A stretch of 45,617 nucleotides of DNA from Gracilaria caudata (Eukaryota; Rhodophyta; Florideophyceae; Gracilariales; Gracilariaceae): assembly GCA_030374735.1 (NCBI GenBank), contig JASCIV010000108.1, forward strand, positions 1 to 45,617, in the 5' to 3' direction. Each line of letters begins with the position of its first letter. Position 1 is the stretch's first letter. Below are positions 8,831-18,263 of this stretch, one piece after another. Position numbers and translations under genes: made by a program. The notes under the pieces are model-generated. The model was not told the DNA's origin. It worked only from the letters and a program-made list of their open reading frames with translations, and searched no databases.

Positions 8831-11563
8831 TCATACAGTTAGTAAAGTCAGAGGCTTAGTTGTTTGTGGTTCCATTGCTTCTATAACCGGATTTTGAGAA
8901 GTAGGGAATTTATCCAAGTTGATTCCCGTGTCTGGGACAGCTGATCGGGAGCGCTTGTGAAGAACGACCGGTGACTCTGTAAGCGCTGAGTCTATACGGG
9001 TTATCTGAATAGTGCACTGGGATGCTGGTATGTCTATTTGCGCAAACACAGAACGAGCCCGAGAGAGAATTTCCTCATCGTCACTGTCATATATCGAGGA
9101 CACCTCTATCTTCACGCTAGAAATGACATGATTCGGGGTCAGATTCCATATCCTTAGACCCGAGATGTTGACCACTCCAGCAATCTGAGCCAGGCGTTCC
9201 CGTGTTGCAGTTACTCCTTGTTCTTTTTCTGTCGGAACCATCAGCAATAACAATCTAGCACTTCTCACAAGCAAGGGTACCGCAAGGGCTACAACTCCAA
9301 GTGCTACTAAAGCAGACGAGATTAAGTCCGCAGCTCCCCAAGAAGGGATCGATGCTGTGATCGCAGTACTTATGGCCATGCTGGCAAATGCAAGCGTATT
9401 TGCCCAGATGTGGTAGTATATTCCTTGGACATTGTGATTTTCTCGTCTGGTCTCCGGAGGGAAGAAGATTAACCCAAGAACGTTTCCAAGAACGCCAAAT
9501 AGGCACACAGAAAAGGCTCTCGCGAAAGCTATTTCCTCTTGTACTTTTTGCCGTTCATAGGCCTCCAGTACAATCAGAACAGCAACATAAATTAGCATTA
9601 CTCCGTTAGTAAATCCGCACAAGCTTTCAGCTCGAGCGTATCCGTATGTGAAGGTAAACGTCGGTTGCTTCGCGGATAATCGCGTGGCGTGTAAACCAAT
9701 GGCCAGGGCAATGCTACAGAAGAAATTATCAGCGCTTATAGAAAAGAGACCAGTTGATTGTGTGATGGATGCGTACACGAGTTCTACTAGAGCCATACCA
9801 GTTTGAAGAATCAGGAAATTCAAAACTTGCCAAGAGGCTTTGTTAGATCTCGCATGGCTTGCAAGGTCTTTAAAGCTCCGCAGCGAAGTAGGAAACACCT
9901 GCCTGGCGAGCGTCCATAACTGTCTACTTCCGATAGCTGTACTTCGCCCGAGGTACAGAGAAAGTTCACTCCCGCTGAGATTCAATGTCCGACGTCGACG
10001 GTGACCCGGTTCAATCCTGTTTCCCAGTGAATGTATAGATTGGACAAGTAATAGCACCGCAGCAGTAAATGATGAAAAAGTGAATGAATCAGAGTAGCCA
10101 AAGACAGCCTGACTGATGTTATGAACGAAGAGAATAGATATAAGAACAAGCGAATAGAAAGAAGCGGATCCCTCTACCGTGACATCGATCGAGCGGGATG
10201 GATTAACTGATGAGGACAGAAGGGTTAAACTCTGAGCGAGGCTTAGCTTCTGAGATCTTGATTGAAGAGACGATCCCGCTTTCGTGAACCCGTTGTAATA
10301 TGCACTGAAGAGCAACGGAATGAAGATTAGACAGAGCCCAATTGTGAGACTTATCGGTACTATATTTGAAATGAAGAAGTAAGGTTGCAGGTCGTCTCGA
10401 AAGAAAGCTCCAAATAAGTACACAAAGAACACAGGGGCAAGGAGTGCAGCACTGGAAATGTTGATAAGCGCGGCCACCATCTGCCATTGGCCGACTTCAA
10501 GTACGATTCGATGTGTCATATCGTTTGTAAGACGGAACAAAAGAGGCGCAACGACAGACAGACAGACGCCGAGAACGGCGGATAGAGCCGAAATTGGAGA
10601 TTCTGGTAAAGGCGAAAGAGGCTCTTGAATGCCAAAAGCTTCGCTTGTTGAATTGGCATTCGCTTGCAACACGCTTTCAGATTGATTGTCAGAGACGGGA
10701 TCTTTGACTTGTTCGGGATTCCCTTTCCTCAGTTGTGTATGATCTGAACCGGCTTCTCTTTGATTTGCAGTGTCGTGGCCTTGTTGACGATTTGATCCAG
10801 GAGGTGGCTGAGCAAGCTTTTGAGTCTGACCACTATCTGTGTGCACAAGAGATGGGTCTTCCACTATGGCCAGGAGTCTGCGCATATTTGTGTGAAGGAA
10901 AGTGCCTGTACGTGATGCAACAGAACCATCGCCCATGCTGCGAGCGTCGTGGTGGGAGGTTTGATATTGCCTAAGAGAACCAAACCTGCCTTTCAAAGAC
11001 GCAACGTATCCGTGTCCAACACTCTGTAGTTTAGAATGAACCACTTTGGCGGCCGGATTTCTCATCACAGAGTCGCGAACTATGACAGCGGCTGTTGTCC
11101 GTCCCATGGCGTCGTATACAAAGAGGTAAAGCGCTGCAACAGTCATAAAAAGACGGAATAAGGATAGCTTTTTGGTTCTGACCGCCGAGAAGAAGGTAGC
11201 ATGGGCGCCGGAGGCCAACAAACTGCGAAGCGGACCAATCAAACGCACGGCCAACATTGTAGAGAGCAGAGCTGATGCTTGCATGACCGCCAAAAGCGGT
11301 AAAACATATCGCACGCGAGCAAAAGTTCTCGGTAAAGTGGAATAGGACGAAAGAGAGAGAGAAAAAAAGGCCGGAAGAAACAAAGCCGGAAAGGAAACGA
11401 GTACGATGGAGACAGAGGAATGAGAAGCAGCGGCGTGATAACCCAGAGTGTGCAGCAAAGACACGACGAAGAGAACGAACGACGTAGGCGGGTTATGAGC
11501 GCGAGGCTCGACGCTCGGAGAGCGTCGAGTGAAACGCGACTCCCCGCGCGCCACTGTGTGCAT
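8831..11563 (-). CDS. Cation-diffusion-facilitator protein, Msc2/ZnT5-type, with degenerate metal site
   Basis: Encodes 910 residues without an intron. The N-terminal two thirds hold several hydrophobic helices (about 28-75, 86-110, 136-150, 325-345, 360-420, 465-510), interrupted by a polar Gln/Ser-rich stretch at about 240-310. A CDF domain follows at about 578-775, recognisable from TYGYARAESLCGFTNGV, which matches the SYGY-RAEVL-GF-NG signature, and from GIYYHIWANTLAF in helix 5. A cytoplasmic tail with the CDF beta-alpha fold follows (about 785-860). Large N-terminal helix bundles are typical of yeast Msc2 and animal ZnT5, which load zinc into the early secretory pathway. The helix-2 HxxxD site is replaced by D612/C616, and helix 5 has H718/N722 in place of H/D. 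It may therefore act as a non-transporting partner, like ZnT6, or move another metal. The family is certain; the activity is not. Confidence 0.85.
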   Translation of the reverse strand: MHTVARGESRFTRRSPSVEPRAHNPPTSFVLFVVSLLHTLGYHAAASHSSVSIVLVSFPALFLPAFFSLSLSSYSTLPRTFARVRYVLPLLAVMQASALLSTMLAVRLIGPLRSLLASGAHATFFSAVRTKKLSLFRLFMTVAALYLFVYDAMGRTTAAVIVRDSVMRNPAAKVVHSKLQSVGHGYVASLKGRFGSLRQYQTSHHDARSMGDGSVASRTGTFLHTNMRRLLAIVEDPSLVHTDSGQTQKLAQPPPGSNRQQGHDTANQREAGSDHTQLRKGNPEQVKDPVSDNQSESVLQANANSTSEAFGIQEPLSPLPESPISALSAVLGVCLSVVAPLLFRLTNDMTHRIVLEVGQWQMVAALINISSAALLAPVFFVYLFGAFFRDDLQPYFFISNIVPISLTIGLCLIFIPLLFSAYYNGFTKAGSSLQSRSQKLSLAQSLTLLSSSVNPSRSIDVTVEGSASFYSLVLISILFVHNISQAVFGYSDSFTFSSFTAAVLLLVQSIHSLGNRIEPGHRRRRTLNLSGSELSLYLGRSTAIGSRQLWTLARQVFPTSLRSFKDLASHARSNKASWQVLNFLILQTGMALVELVYASITQSTGLFSISADNFFCSIALAIGLHATRLSAKQPTFTFTYGYARAESLCGFTNGVMLIYVAVLIVLEAYERQKVQEEIAFARAFSVCLFGVLGNVLGLIFFPPETRRENHNVQGIYYHIWANTLAFASMAISTAITASIPSWGAADLISSALVALGVVALAVPLLVRSARLLLLMVPTEKEQGVTATRERLAQIAGVVNISGLRIWNLTPNHVISSVKIEVSSIYDSDDEEILSRARSVFAQIDIPASQCTIQITRIDSALTESPVVLHKRSRSAVPDTGINLDKFPTSQNPVIEAMEPQTTKPLTLLTV

Positions 11564-11991
11564 GGCGGCGGGGAAGTTCTGATAACAGAAGAAAGGGAGA
11601 GAGGAAGGGTGCGGAAATTAAGCCAGACGTCGACTGTGTCGGAAGACAGAGCGGTACATGCCGGGGGGTGGGTGGGGTGCGACCAATTTGGATCGTACAC
11701 ACGTGGCGATGCGATGCACGAAGCGCAGCCTTCTGTAAGCATGAGGCGAATTGTTGCCGGGCGGCGCGGCGCCAATTGCACGGCGAAGGTGGGACGCGCA
11801 GATTTTGTCGCACCGGGCGGCCGTTGTTGTCCTCTCATCATCCATCACGGAGATGCGAGGCCAAGCGAGTGAAGGGCAGTCTCGCAACGCTGAGAGCTGC
11901 GCCATGATTTGTCTGCGTTGCGCGGACCGCAGTCAGGGGGCGGACTGAGCTCACGGTGCATAATATACGCAGTCCATTCACAACGCGCGGA
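11564..11991. promoter_or_regulatory. GC-rich divergent promoter region
   Basis: A 428-bp gap separates the divergent starts of the CDF transporter (-) and the methyltransferase (+). Several overlapping open frames here look like by-products of high GC rather than genes. CpG-rich sequence between head-to-head starts suggests a shared bidirectional promoter; this is inference. Confidence 0.4.
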
Positions 11992-12711
11992 ATGGAGCGC
12001 CTGTTTCGGCGCGCAATGGCGAGCCGCAGGCAGCCAAGTGCCGAACAGGTGCTTCAGCGCGCCGAATATCCGCGGCAATGGCCGTTTTCGGCGCGAGATT
12101 TCTCGCGCATCGACGAGAGCAACGATAGTTATTTCTACCTGCAACCTCGTATTGGCGTGTATCACATCGACGATCAGGCTGTGCGTGCCCTCACGAGGTT
12201 CTACGCCGACAACTTGCGGCCTAATGCGGATGTGCTGGACTTGTGCTCTAGCTGGGTATCGCATCTCCCAGATGACTACCAGACGCGCTCGCTCACGGTT
12301 GTAGGAATGAATGAGAGTGAACTAGAGGCTAATCAGAGGGCGACGCACCGCGTGGTGCAGGACCTCAACATTCATCCCCGGCTGCCGTTTGCGGACAACT
12401 CGTTCGATGTGGTCACCAACGTGGTATCGGTGGATTATCTCACAAAGCCGCTAGAGGTGTTCGAGGAGATGGGGCGAGTGTTACGTCCAGGAGGCGAGGC
12501 GTTCATGTCGTTCTCTAACCGCTGCTTCCCAACAAAGGCCATCGACATCTGGTGCAGAACGTCGGACATGGAGCACGTGTTCATCGTTGGATGTTACTTT
12601 CACTACAGCGGCGGGTTCGAACGGCCTCGAGCGCAGGACCTCAAACCGGGACTGTTCGGGCTGAGCGATCCCATGTACGTGGTACGTGCGAAGGCGAAGC
12701 GCCCGAGTTAA
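11992..12711 (+). CDS. Class I SAM-dependent methyltransferase (Methyltransf_11-like)
   Basis: Encodes 239 residues from the first ATG at 11992 (MERLFRRAM); the open frame extends upstream only through a non-ATG codon. What is seen: a motif-I strand VLDLCSSWVSHLP in which the usual GxGxG is replaced by CSSW; LPFADNSFDVV and VLRPGGEAFMSFSN, the post-motif-I and motif-III segments of the Methyltransf_11 group. Near the end it has SDPMYVVRAKAK, a common last strand. Proteins with this unusual motif I are known as uncharacterised algal and protist methyltransferases; the substrate is unknown. The basic N-terminus (MERLFRRAMASRRQ) might target an organelle. High GC, no intron, divergent from the CDF gene. 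Confidence 0.75.
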   Translation: MERLFRRAMASRRQPSAEQVLQRAEYPRQWPFSARDFSRIDESNDSYFYLQPRIGVYHIDDQAVRALTRFYADNLRPNADVLDLCSSWVSHLPDDYQTRSLTVVGMNESELEANQRATHRVVQDLNIHPRLPFADNSFDVVTNVVSVDYLTKPLEVFEEMGRVLRPGGEAFMSFSNRCFPTKAIDIWCRTSDMEHVFIVGCYFHYSGGFERPRAQDLKPGLFGLSDPMYVVRAKAKRPS

Positions 12712-13447
12712 CCTTACAGCCAACGCGGGCTGCAAAACAACGAAAACGCATGGCGAGCATTGTGGGGCAACACGGCAGTGGTAACACGTGCATAAGGCCT
12801 TATTCATAGGAGGTTCGCGGCGCATCATGAGATTCACGGCTGCCCCGCCGCAGCGCCAAGACTCTCGTTCGCCATGAGTTCCTCTACAACGGCTGCGTCC
12901 GAGCGTGAGGTGCGCACGCTCGTGGCAAGCGGCGACGGTCGCATTATTGAGTAGAGCTCTTGTAGCCTCCCATTACCCTCGAAGTAAGACGGTAGAGTCA
13001 CGAGCGGGGCGTGGAAGCCATCTCTGTAAAGATTTGAGCCTGAGCTGGCTAGTAGAGAAATGGGCGCCTCCAAATATTTTCTGCCGCGCCGCTCCTTTTC
13101 TCCGACGCCCTCCACGGGCCCCAAAAAAAATCGCTTCTGCAGCAAAAATTGGCTGCCGCACACATCTGGCGAGCACTGCACGCGCACTAGCCTACGTAAC
13201 TCTGAAACGCTGTAGATATCTGTGCTATCTTTGCCCGGAGGGCGTGACATCCACCGTCCTCAACGCCTTGCTTTCGTTGTTACAGCTGTCCCAAACCTCC
13301 GCAGCCGTTCCTATCGCTCGTGTTTCTTCGCGCCATCGCGCAACTGCCGCAGACACTTTGTCTCTCTGCGCTTCGCGTTCGCCTATCGTGGCGTCTCCGG
13401 CTCCGCCCGCTCCGCCCTTCCCCTCCGGCTTTTGCTTTCCGCCTATC
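12712..13447. other. Intergenic stretch upstream of the hemerythrin gene
   Basis: Open frames exist on both strands (for example 138 codons on the minus strand, 13250-12834), but none shows a recognisable domain or family-like composition. The right part is pyrimidine-rich and probably holds the promoter and 5' leader of the hemerythrin-domain gene. Confidence 0.45.
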
Positions 13448-15727
13448 ATGGTAGGCAACTCTGTCGGCCAAAACGGCGTCGAACACGGCCACTTCGGATG
13501 GCAACCTTGCGGGTTCGTTACTCCCCCACAACTCTCCGTAGCTCTACTTCTACCCTATCACATTGAGCTGACTGAAACGCCCTTCTCTTCACGTGCTTCT
13601 TGTGTGCAGCCTCACCATCGTTCTTAAGGATGGCACTCAGCTTTTGCAATGCGCGGCAGATTCTGAAAACGCTTACAATCTTCAAGTCAATCTCAGTCGT
13701 GAGCTCGCTTGGGATGCTGCAAAGGTACGTGCCAACTTCAGTCTTATCGTTCCGTGATGCGCATATACCCTACTGTCCTGTTATCATGCACTCCTTTCCT
13801 CGTGCGTCTCGTCGCACGGCGAGCATACATGCTAACAGTTTGTTTCGTGTTCTTTCTGATTGACGTATCGGAAACACAGAACTCGTGGAGGTGGCATAAG
13901 ACTTGGAGAGTCCCAGATTGTTTGGTCACGGCTGATACCTCTGCCCTCTATGGTGTTGGCGATCTTGAGGCTCACCTTTCCGTGGTCTGTCAAGGCGAGA
14001 AACCCCACCAGCTTCAAGACGCGGGCGTGCAATCTCTTGACCGCTCGCAACCCTATGCATCTCTCCAGCTTGTCGACGGCCGCTGCCGCTTCTCCCGTTT
14101 GCGTTTGGTGGGCACCACAAGCACTTTTGGCGGACGTCTGTTTCATTTTGTCGTCAGTATTGTTCGTCGTGATGGGGATAATATCACAGCGATTGCGAGC
14201 GTCATTTCAACCGCTTTTGCTGTGTACTCGCGCAAGAATGCCGATAAGAAGCGTAAAGTTGTCGATCGCGAAGCCATGATGTCTGGGCGCTGGTCAGAGG
14301 GGTACTCGTTTATTCCCTTTGATCCCAAGGAACTTGACAGGAAGTTCATCAAGAAGGCTGTTAATTCTGAGGGTGTGATGGTTGAGAAGGAAATCACCAA
14401 CTCTTGGGAAGGACTACTGGCCTACTTTCAAGCTCCAAACATTCGTTTCAAGATTCGACATCCTCTCTTCCTCGCTATCCGTTTCAGTAATGTGCTGGTT
14501 ATTTTACGAGACTCTTTGCGCTTTCCACAGGAAAGCGAAGAAGCCCTCAGATCATTTATCTGTAGCTGCGGTTTCCCTCTGAATTGCAAGAGAGATCCTG
14601 CTGTCAAAATTGGCCATGGAGAATTCTTGCCTCCATGGCTTATTGCCTTCAGGAATTCCGCTATGAGTGACTGTAGTCATGAGATTATACAGAAGCTCTC
14701 TGACCTCATGAAGGTTGTCAAAGGCCCGGCTCTTGGCTTTGTTCCGGATGATTCGTTACTGCCACAACGCTATTCTCCAACCTTCGATGTAACGAGTCTG
14801 GGACAGTTGTATTCCAAGCTGTATGCAATTGAGTTTGCGTCCAGTCTGAAAGAGAAATCAAACGGAAACACACAGAGCACTATCCTCACTAAGAAACCGA
14901 AGACTAAAATGGAGCCTATGGAATCAGATACAGTCGTTGGATATCACCCGTGCGGGACCCCAATCTATGCTCTAGAGAGCAGCAGAGTCAGATCGACAGT
15001 CTCTCATGCCGGGGATAGTTCTAGCTCATCGCGAGGACCATCCCAACAGATGCGGACATCGTTTGAGAGCTACTTTATATCACTTCATGGAGAACTGCGA
15101 ATGTTATTGCAGAAAGTCGTTGAACTGGTTTCGCAGTGTGTCACAGATCCGCAAAAAGCAGACAAGGAGACTTTGCGAAAGGCGTATGAGGACTTCACAG
15201 AAGCCCTTTCAGTTCATGCATACGTTGAGGAGCAAGTAATGTTTAAGAAATTATCTGATCGAGTTCCAAGGGTAACTGAATCATATTCAGTGGATCACTG
15301 GTTGGAAAAAGGGAAAATGGATGAAATTGCGAACATCATGAGAGACATGGATCCGCAGAAGATAGCAGATCTTTTCCTGAAGATATCAGAACTTGCCGCC
15401 GTGCACAAAGTCCACATGGATAAGGAAGAGTTTCATCTTCTTCCTTACTTTTTGGATCACTTCAGTGACGACGAAATAATTGATCTGATTAGACAATCTC
15501 AAGAGACCTTCCACCAGTACTTTGCGAATTCAAGGAAGGCCAGCGAGAGAAGAATAAGTTTGATGAATCCAAGACATCAGAAAGCAATCGAGAAAGCCAT
15601 GGAGGCTGCGGGAATCGATGTCCAGCCGGACGAGCCAGCCGTTGACCCACCGGAACAAATCAACGATCGATGTTTCAACGAAAACTCGGATGAAGTGTTA
15701 GCTCTTATAGATGAAATGTACCGGTGA
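13448..15727 (+). CDS. Hemerythrin-domain protein with unassigned N-terminal domain, three exons
   Basis: Proposed exons: 13448-13512, 13610-13724 and 13880-15727, giving 675 residues. Introns are 97 nt (donor GTTCGT, acceptor TGTGCAG) and 155 nt (donor GTACGT, acceptor AACACAG), and the reading frame joins cleanly at both. The long third-exon frame alone would start with an unlikely hydrophobic leader. The C-terminal domain (about 455-595) is a hemerythrin/HHE four-helix bundle: His in SLHGELRM near 463, HAYVEEQVMF near 507, and HKVHMDKEEFHLLPYF near 570, a His/Glu set able to bind a di-iron centre. Residues about 20-190 look like a beta-rich domain (LTIVLKDGTQLLQC ... GGRLFHFVVSIVRR) ending in a basic KKRK stretch. 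Other algal and protist proteins pair HHE with regulatory domains; an oxygen, redox or iron sensor is inferred. Confidence 0.8.
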
Positions 15728-16281
15728 TTCACAGCGACGGGGGGAACGGAAACATGATATGCTTGTTTGTAAATCTATCAATCCTGAGAAGCCAAGACGA
15801 CATCAATGTTGAAATTCTTGTGGTGTGTACTTGTACTGAGAAACTTGGAAGCTTACCACTTCACACTTGCATTTGCGCTCATTCTGATTTTCTTGTTTGT
15901 CGCAAGATCCTGAAGATCCAAGGGCACTGTATTGCTCTTCATGTAAAGAAAACACAGGTGTCTCCTCGTATATCATGATATACCGAGAGAAACCGTTTGT
16001 TCTTACTGAACTCGGTGGCACATGAGGTGAAAGTGTTGGCTGTTATTCATCGTAGGGAGGGGCTGCTGGTGATATCACGCCTTAACCCTTAGTAGTAATG
16101 TAATGAACCACCACCGTGCACAGGGATATCCTTGCCGTAACTGCCAAGCTGTCTTGAGCTTGGAAGCACTGTTATCCTCTGGGTAACGACTTTATGTCAA
16201 GTTTTCTTGCTACCCAAGGGTACGAAGCAGGACATCCCGAACGTTTTCAACGAAATTCGTATTTCAGCGATGCGCGGAAGA

Positions 16282-16543
16282 CTCTCTCTCTCTCTAATAC
16301 GGGCGCAATAGTCTAAATCCTACGTACTGCAGAACGCTTCTGTTCAAAGAAACGCTCTTTCACTAGAAAACCCAACACTTTGTCGGGCCACTTCTTAATC
16401 AAATCGGCAACGGTCATTCTTCGACGATCACGGCGGGGAGGAAAAGATATCATTCTTGACACGGAAGTCAAAAGCGGGTTATTGCCGGACTTATCGGAAG
16501 TCATAGAATCAAGATGCCTTCCAGCTCCAGCATGACATGGCAC
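16282..16543 (-). mobile_element. KWP-family retroposon fragment, best-preserved reading frame
   Basis: The minus strand stays open for 76 codons, ending RRDRRRMTVADLIKKWPDKV then LGFLVKERFFEQKRSAVRRI and a stop. A short non-coding end and a (GA)n tail follow (plus strand CT run near 16282-16296). This is the clearest version of the shared protein end. I found no clear target duplication, and the 5' limit is a guess. Confidence 0.65.
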
Positions 16544-17084
16544 ATTGTGTGAGAGTTATTGGGATACCATTTCCAGTTTTCTTTAAAAACGCTCTTCGCT
16601 GCAGTCAACAATCCTGAAGCCACACGATGTAGTTCATACCGCTGTTGTACATTCATTCTACAGCTTGTGAAAAAGGATGAAGGGTTTAGTTTCTAGTGTC
16701 TGCATATTAATCTGGTTTCAAATCGTATCCAGAGCGGTTGAAAACATTCAAGTAGTAGCAGATTTTCGTTTAGAACATCGCAGGCAGTAATAGAGCTACT
16801 TTGCTGTTAACGTCAGATTTCGGACCTATTGGGCATGGGCAGAGAGTGCGCACTGTTCCTTCGCTCTTGTTCATTTCAAAAGTGTAGGCGATAAATATTA
16901 CTGCTTGGGCAGTCGAGACGTGAAGTTTTGACTGTGAACTTAGAGGCCGTCTTCAGTTGTCGCCATGGTGTGCTGAACACCCTTGAGCATTACATCTTAA
17001 GGAGCACGAAGAGGTCCTTGTCTAGGCGTTTGTGTCTACCTTTTCTTCGTGATCGATAGCCTCTTGTTGTTGGTCAGATGATTC

Positions 17085-17200
17085 GAAAGCGGACTGAAAA
17101 GGCAGTGGCGTTCCTCGTGACTCACAAGTCGTGAGAAAGGGTTTCTGTGAACTTTCTAAACGGTCGTAATTAGGCTATACCCACAAAGGGCACGTGAGAT
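17085..17200 (+). mobile_element. KWP-family fragment, degenerate
   Basis: Reads QMIRKRTEKAVAFLVTHKS then stop, aligning with DLIKKWPDKVLGFLVKERFF. It is followed by TAATTAGGCTATACCCACAA, matching the 3' segment of the copy at 3980-4205. Boundaries are approximate. Confidence 0.5.
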
Positions 17201-17284
17201 CCGCCTTCACGTGGTGTGCCTGGCTTGGAAGCGAAACGGATCTGCGTTTGGGACTCTGAAGGAGACCAGCATCTTTCAACCTAA

Positions 17285-17430
17285 CAAAGATGAGATGTCG
17301 TTAGAAAATGGCCTGAAAGGGTGTTGCTTTACTATGGGAGCGTTTCTTTGAGCAGAGATGCTCTGCAGTAAGTAGAACGCTACCTTCGCAGTAATTGAAC
17401 TACTGCAACTGTAAAAGAGAGATACCCATA
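17285..17430 (+). mobile_element. KWP-family fragment, frameshifted
   Basis: VRKWPERVLL is readable, then a frameshift, then the word GAGCGTTTCTTTGAGCAG shared with other copies. It is followed by TAATTGAACTACTGCAACTG and AAAAGAGAGA. Embedded in it is GTAGAACGCTACC at 17372-17384, another recurring word. Confidence 0.55.
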
Positions 17431-17529
17431 GAAAGAGAACTTACAAACCTCTTCTGGGAGTCCATCAGGATTTGGTGCGTTCCGCATTTCTACTTGAAGA
17501 ATGATGTACCTGCTGCCTCCCAAAGATCG

Positions 17530-17655
17530 CGAGAATTGTCTGTTGCGCAAATGCTCAGAAAGTGGCCCGATATTAGATGCTGGTTTTCTTAGTGAGCGAG
17601 CGTAAGGTCGTAATTGAACTGCCGTGCCTGCAAAAGAGAGCGAGAGGATGTTCTG
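17530..17655 (+). mobile_element. KWP-family fragment
   Basis: Reads SRELSVAQMLRKWPDIRCWF then stop, followed by TAATTGAACTGCCGTGCCTG and CAAAAGAGAGCGAGAG. Third of three fragments in direct orientation within 600 bp, either independent insertions or a local duplication. Confidence 0.55.
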
Positions 17656-17940
17656 TCGTTGGCGAACTATGTTTTCGCCTTTCTGAGTGCCCGACTACGT
17701 TCGAGTGGACGTGAGCACCAGTCAATGGCACCTTACCAATTTTCGTCTTTGTGCATGAGTGTACGAGGTGGACTTGACATTCATGATCATCGAACCACCT
17801 TCGTACCTTTGTACTGATGGTTCGATGTTCGTTCAACTCAACTTCGCCCGGGAAGATGCATCGAAAACTTATGCGGGCGCCTTCTGTTTCTGTTTCTGTT
17901 TCGGTTTTGTGTGGCTATCCCCCTTACGGCTTAACATGGC

Positions 17941-18008
17941 TGAAGGGAATTCACCCCTTCATAGGTGACCGTCACGTGGTGACGGTTCCAAGGTGGAACC
18001 GTTCACCT
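17941..18008. promoter_or_regulatory. Cluster of overlapping hairpins before the KAPA synthase gene
   Basis: Four inverted repeats lie in 68 nt: TGAAGGG/CCCTTCA (17941-17961), ACCGTCAC/GTGACGGT (17968-17986), CGGTTCCA/TGGAACCG (17983-18001) and an outer AGGTGA/TCACCT (17963-17968, 18003-18008). They lie about 260 bp upstream of the start codon. Function is unknown; a structured leader or an old element end are both possible. Confidence 0.45.
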
Positions 18009-18263
18009 GTCACGAAACTCTTTGGAGTCCTCGCGGGCCATGGTTACTGTGCACATTCCATCCATTTGTCTTACATTGCTCCCCTCCAAACACCACAGAC
18101 CACATTCATCTCCCCTCATGCGGTTGGGTAAGAGGGCCACCCTTGTAGTTCAAGCATTGACGCTCAATTAGATGCTCATCGTACTGCATCGACACTTTGA
18201 AAGCCCACGCCGACTGCAACTTATCCTTAAATCTCCTGCTTTCTGCCATTGGTATAACTAGAG

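Larger units (their letters stand above)
15728..18263. other. Gene-free stretch rich in retroposon fragments
   Basis: No intact gene is seen across 2.5 kb. It holds at least four KWP-family fragments (16282-16543 minus; about 17085-17200, 17285-17430 and 17530-17655 plus), one TACCTTTGTAC motif (17804-17814) and a cluster of inverted repeats at 17941-18008 just before the KAPA synthase gene. The remaining sequence shows only short, unrecognisable frames. Confidence 0.6.

Noticed and set aside
8411..8897. Possible two-exon gene with a 32-nt intron
   Set aside because: The intron would be far shorter than the others here, the product is unrecognised, and it would overlap the 3' coding end of the transporter.
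11420..11907. Several overlapping open frames on both strands between the CDF transporter and methyltransferase
   Set aside because: Explained by high GC content; Arg/Ala-rich products with no domain.
12834..13250. Minus-strand frame of 138 codons
   Set aside because: Could be real, but shows no domain, no supporting splice signals and sits in the leader region of the hemerythrin gene.
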